From Sambucus nigra (Eukaryota; Streptophyta; Magnoliopsida; Dipsacales; Adoxaceae): a stretch of DNA of 64,000 nucleotides. The stretch lies in the NCBI GenBank assembly GCA_949130495.1, contig OX422211.1:394999049-395063048 (forward strand), in the 5' to 3' direction. Every line of letters starts with the position of its first letter. The first letter of the stretch is position 1. The notes under the pieces were generated by a model, which worked only from the letters and a program-made list of their open reading frames with translations, ran no database searches and was not told the DNA's origin. Of this stretch, positions 63,735-64,000 are shown piece after piece. The translations under genes and the position numbers were made by a program.

Positions 63735-64000
63735 TAGGGGTGGAAGAGGTACGGATTTTTATCGTACCGTACCGTTTTGGTCCGAAAAAAATGGTTTTGA
63801 TTTCACATATTAAAATACCAGAAACCAGTCTTACCGAAACCGAAATTACCGCAAAAAAGTTGGTTGGTTTTGGTTTTAATATTTAAAAAACCGATTTACT
63901 GAAATTACCGTACCGAATTTTATGAAACCAGAAAAAATCGTACCGAAATTATCGAAACCAGAAAAAATCATACCAAAATTATCGTACCGTACCGTACCGA
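63735..64000. mobile_element. hAT-like element cut by the window edge
   Basis: Starts TAGGGGTGGAAGAGGTACGG, the common start of plant non-autonomous hATs. Dense CGTACCGTACCG and ACCGAAA words follow to the end of the window. The right terminus and duplication lie outside. Confidence 0.55.

Overview
The window is nuclear DNA of a flowering plant, almost certainly a eudicot. It is AT-rich and dominated by LTR retrotransposons, with small DNA transposons (hAT-, PIF/Harbinger- and MITE-type) between them. I see one host gene: an NPR1-type salicylic-acid receptor and transcriptional co-regulator on the + strand. Its four coding exons (16384-16845, 42343-43090, 45779-45976, 48047-48339) join in frame into a 566-residue protein. 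Species cannot be fixed from the sequence alone; the protein resembles asterid NPR1s more than Arabidopsis NPR1, which is a recollection and not an alignment.

Region 1 (1-15526) is a nest of two Ty3/gypsy elements. A young Athila-like element runs in from the left edge: intact pol open to 4167, a spacer with paired GC-rich palindromes and a probable spliced leader, an env-position ORF (5232-6425), a long non-coding stretch with two polypurine tracts, and a 1.5-kb 3' LTR (8648-10168). It sits inside the FxDD active site of a decayed Tekay/Del-type chromovirus. The 3' half of that pol (10169-12526, many stops) and its 3.0-kb LTR (12537-15526) follow. The LTR ends about 860 bp upstream of the NPR1 start codon.

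Region 2 (16384-48339) is the NPR1-like gene. Its first intron is 25.5 kb because of nested insertions. A minus-strand Ty1/copia element (20768-39171) contains a small gag-type LTR element (A, 21054-22754) and a gypsy chromovirus (26697-38998). The gypsy element in turn contains a second small gag-type element (B, 27407-29365) and a gag-only Sirevirus-like copia element (29525-34706). Target-site duplications are perfect for three of these (TTTTA, AATCC, AGACA). LTR divergence estimated by eye falls with nesting depth, from heavily diverged to about 0.7%, so the intron grew stepwise and recently. The intron also carries a degenerate minisatellite, a foldback MITE, a 945-bp hAT-type element and a LINE/SINE 3' fragment. 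Introns 2 and 3 (2.7 and 2.1 kb) hold MITEs and repeat fragments.

Region 3 (48340-64000) has no intact gene. It contains a decayed PIF/Harbinger element on the minus strand (HARBI1-like nuclease with premature stops, plus its Myb/SANT-like partner), several non-autonomous hAT-like elements with 8-bp duplications (56428-57248, 59644-60182, and one cut by the right edge at 63735), microsatellites and a probable copia remnant around 60.6-62.5 kb.

No tRNA, rRNA or CRISPR feature was recognised. Element boundaries were set by eye from LTR pairs, duplications, primer-binding sites and polypurine tracts. Family and clade names rest on recognised protein motifs, not on searches.
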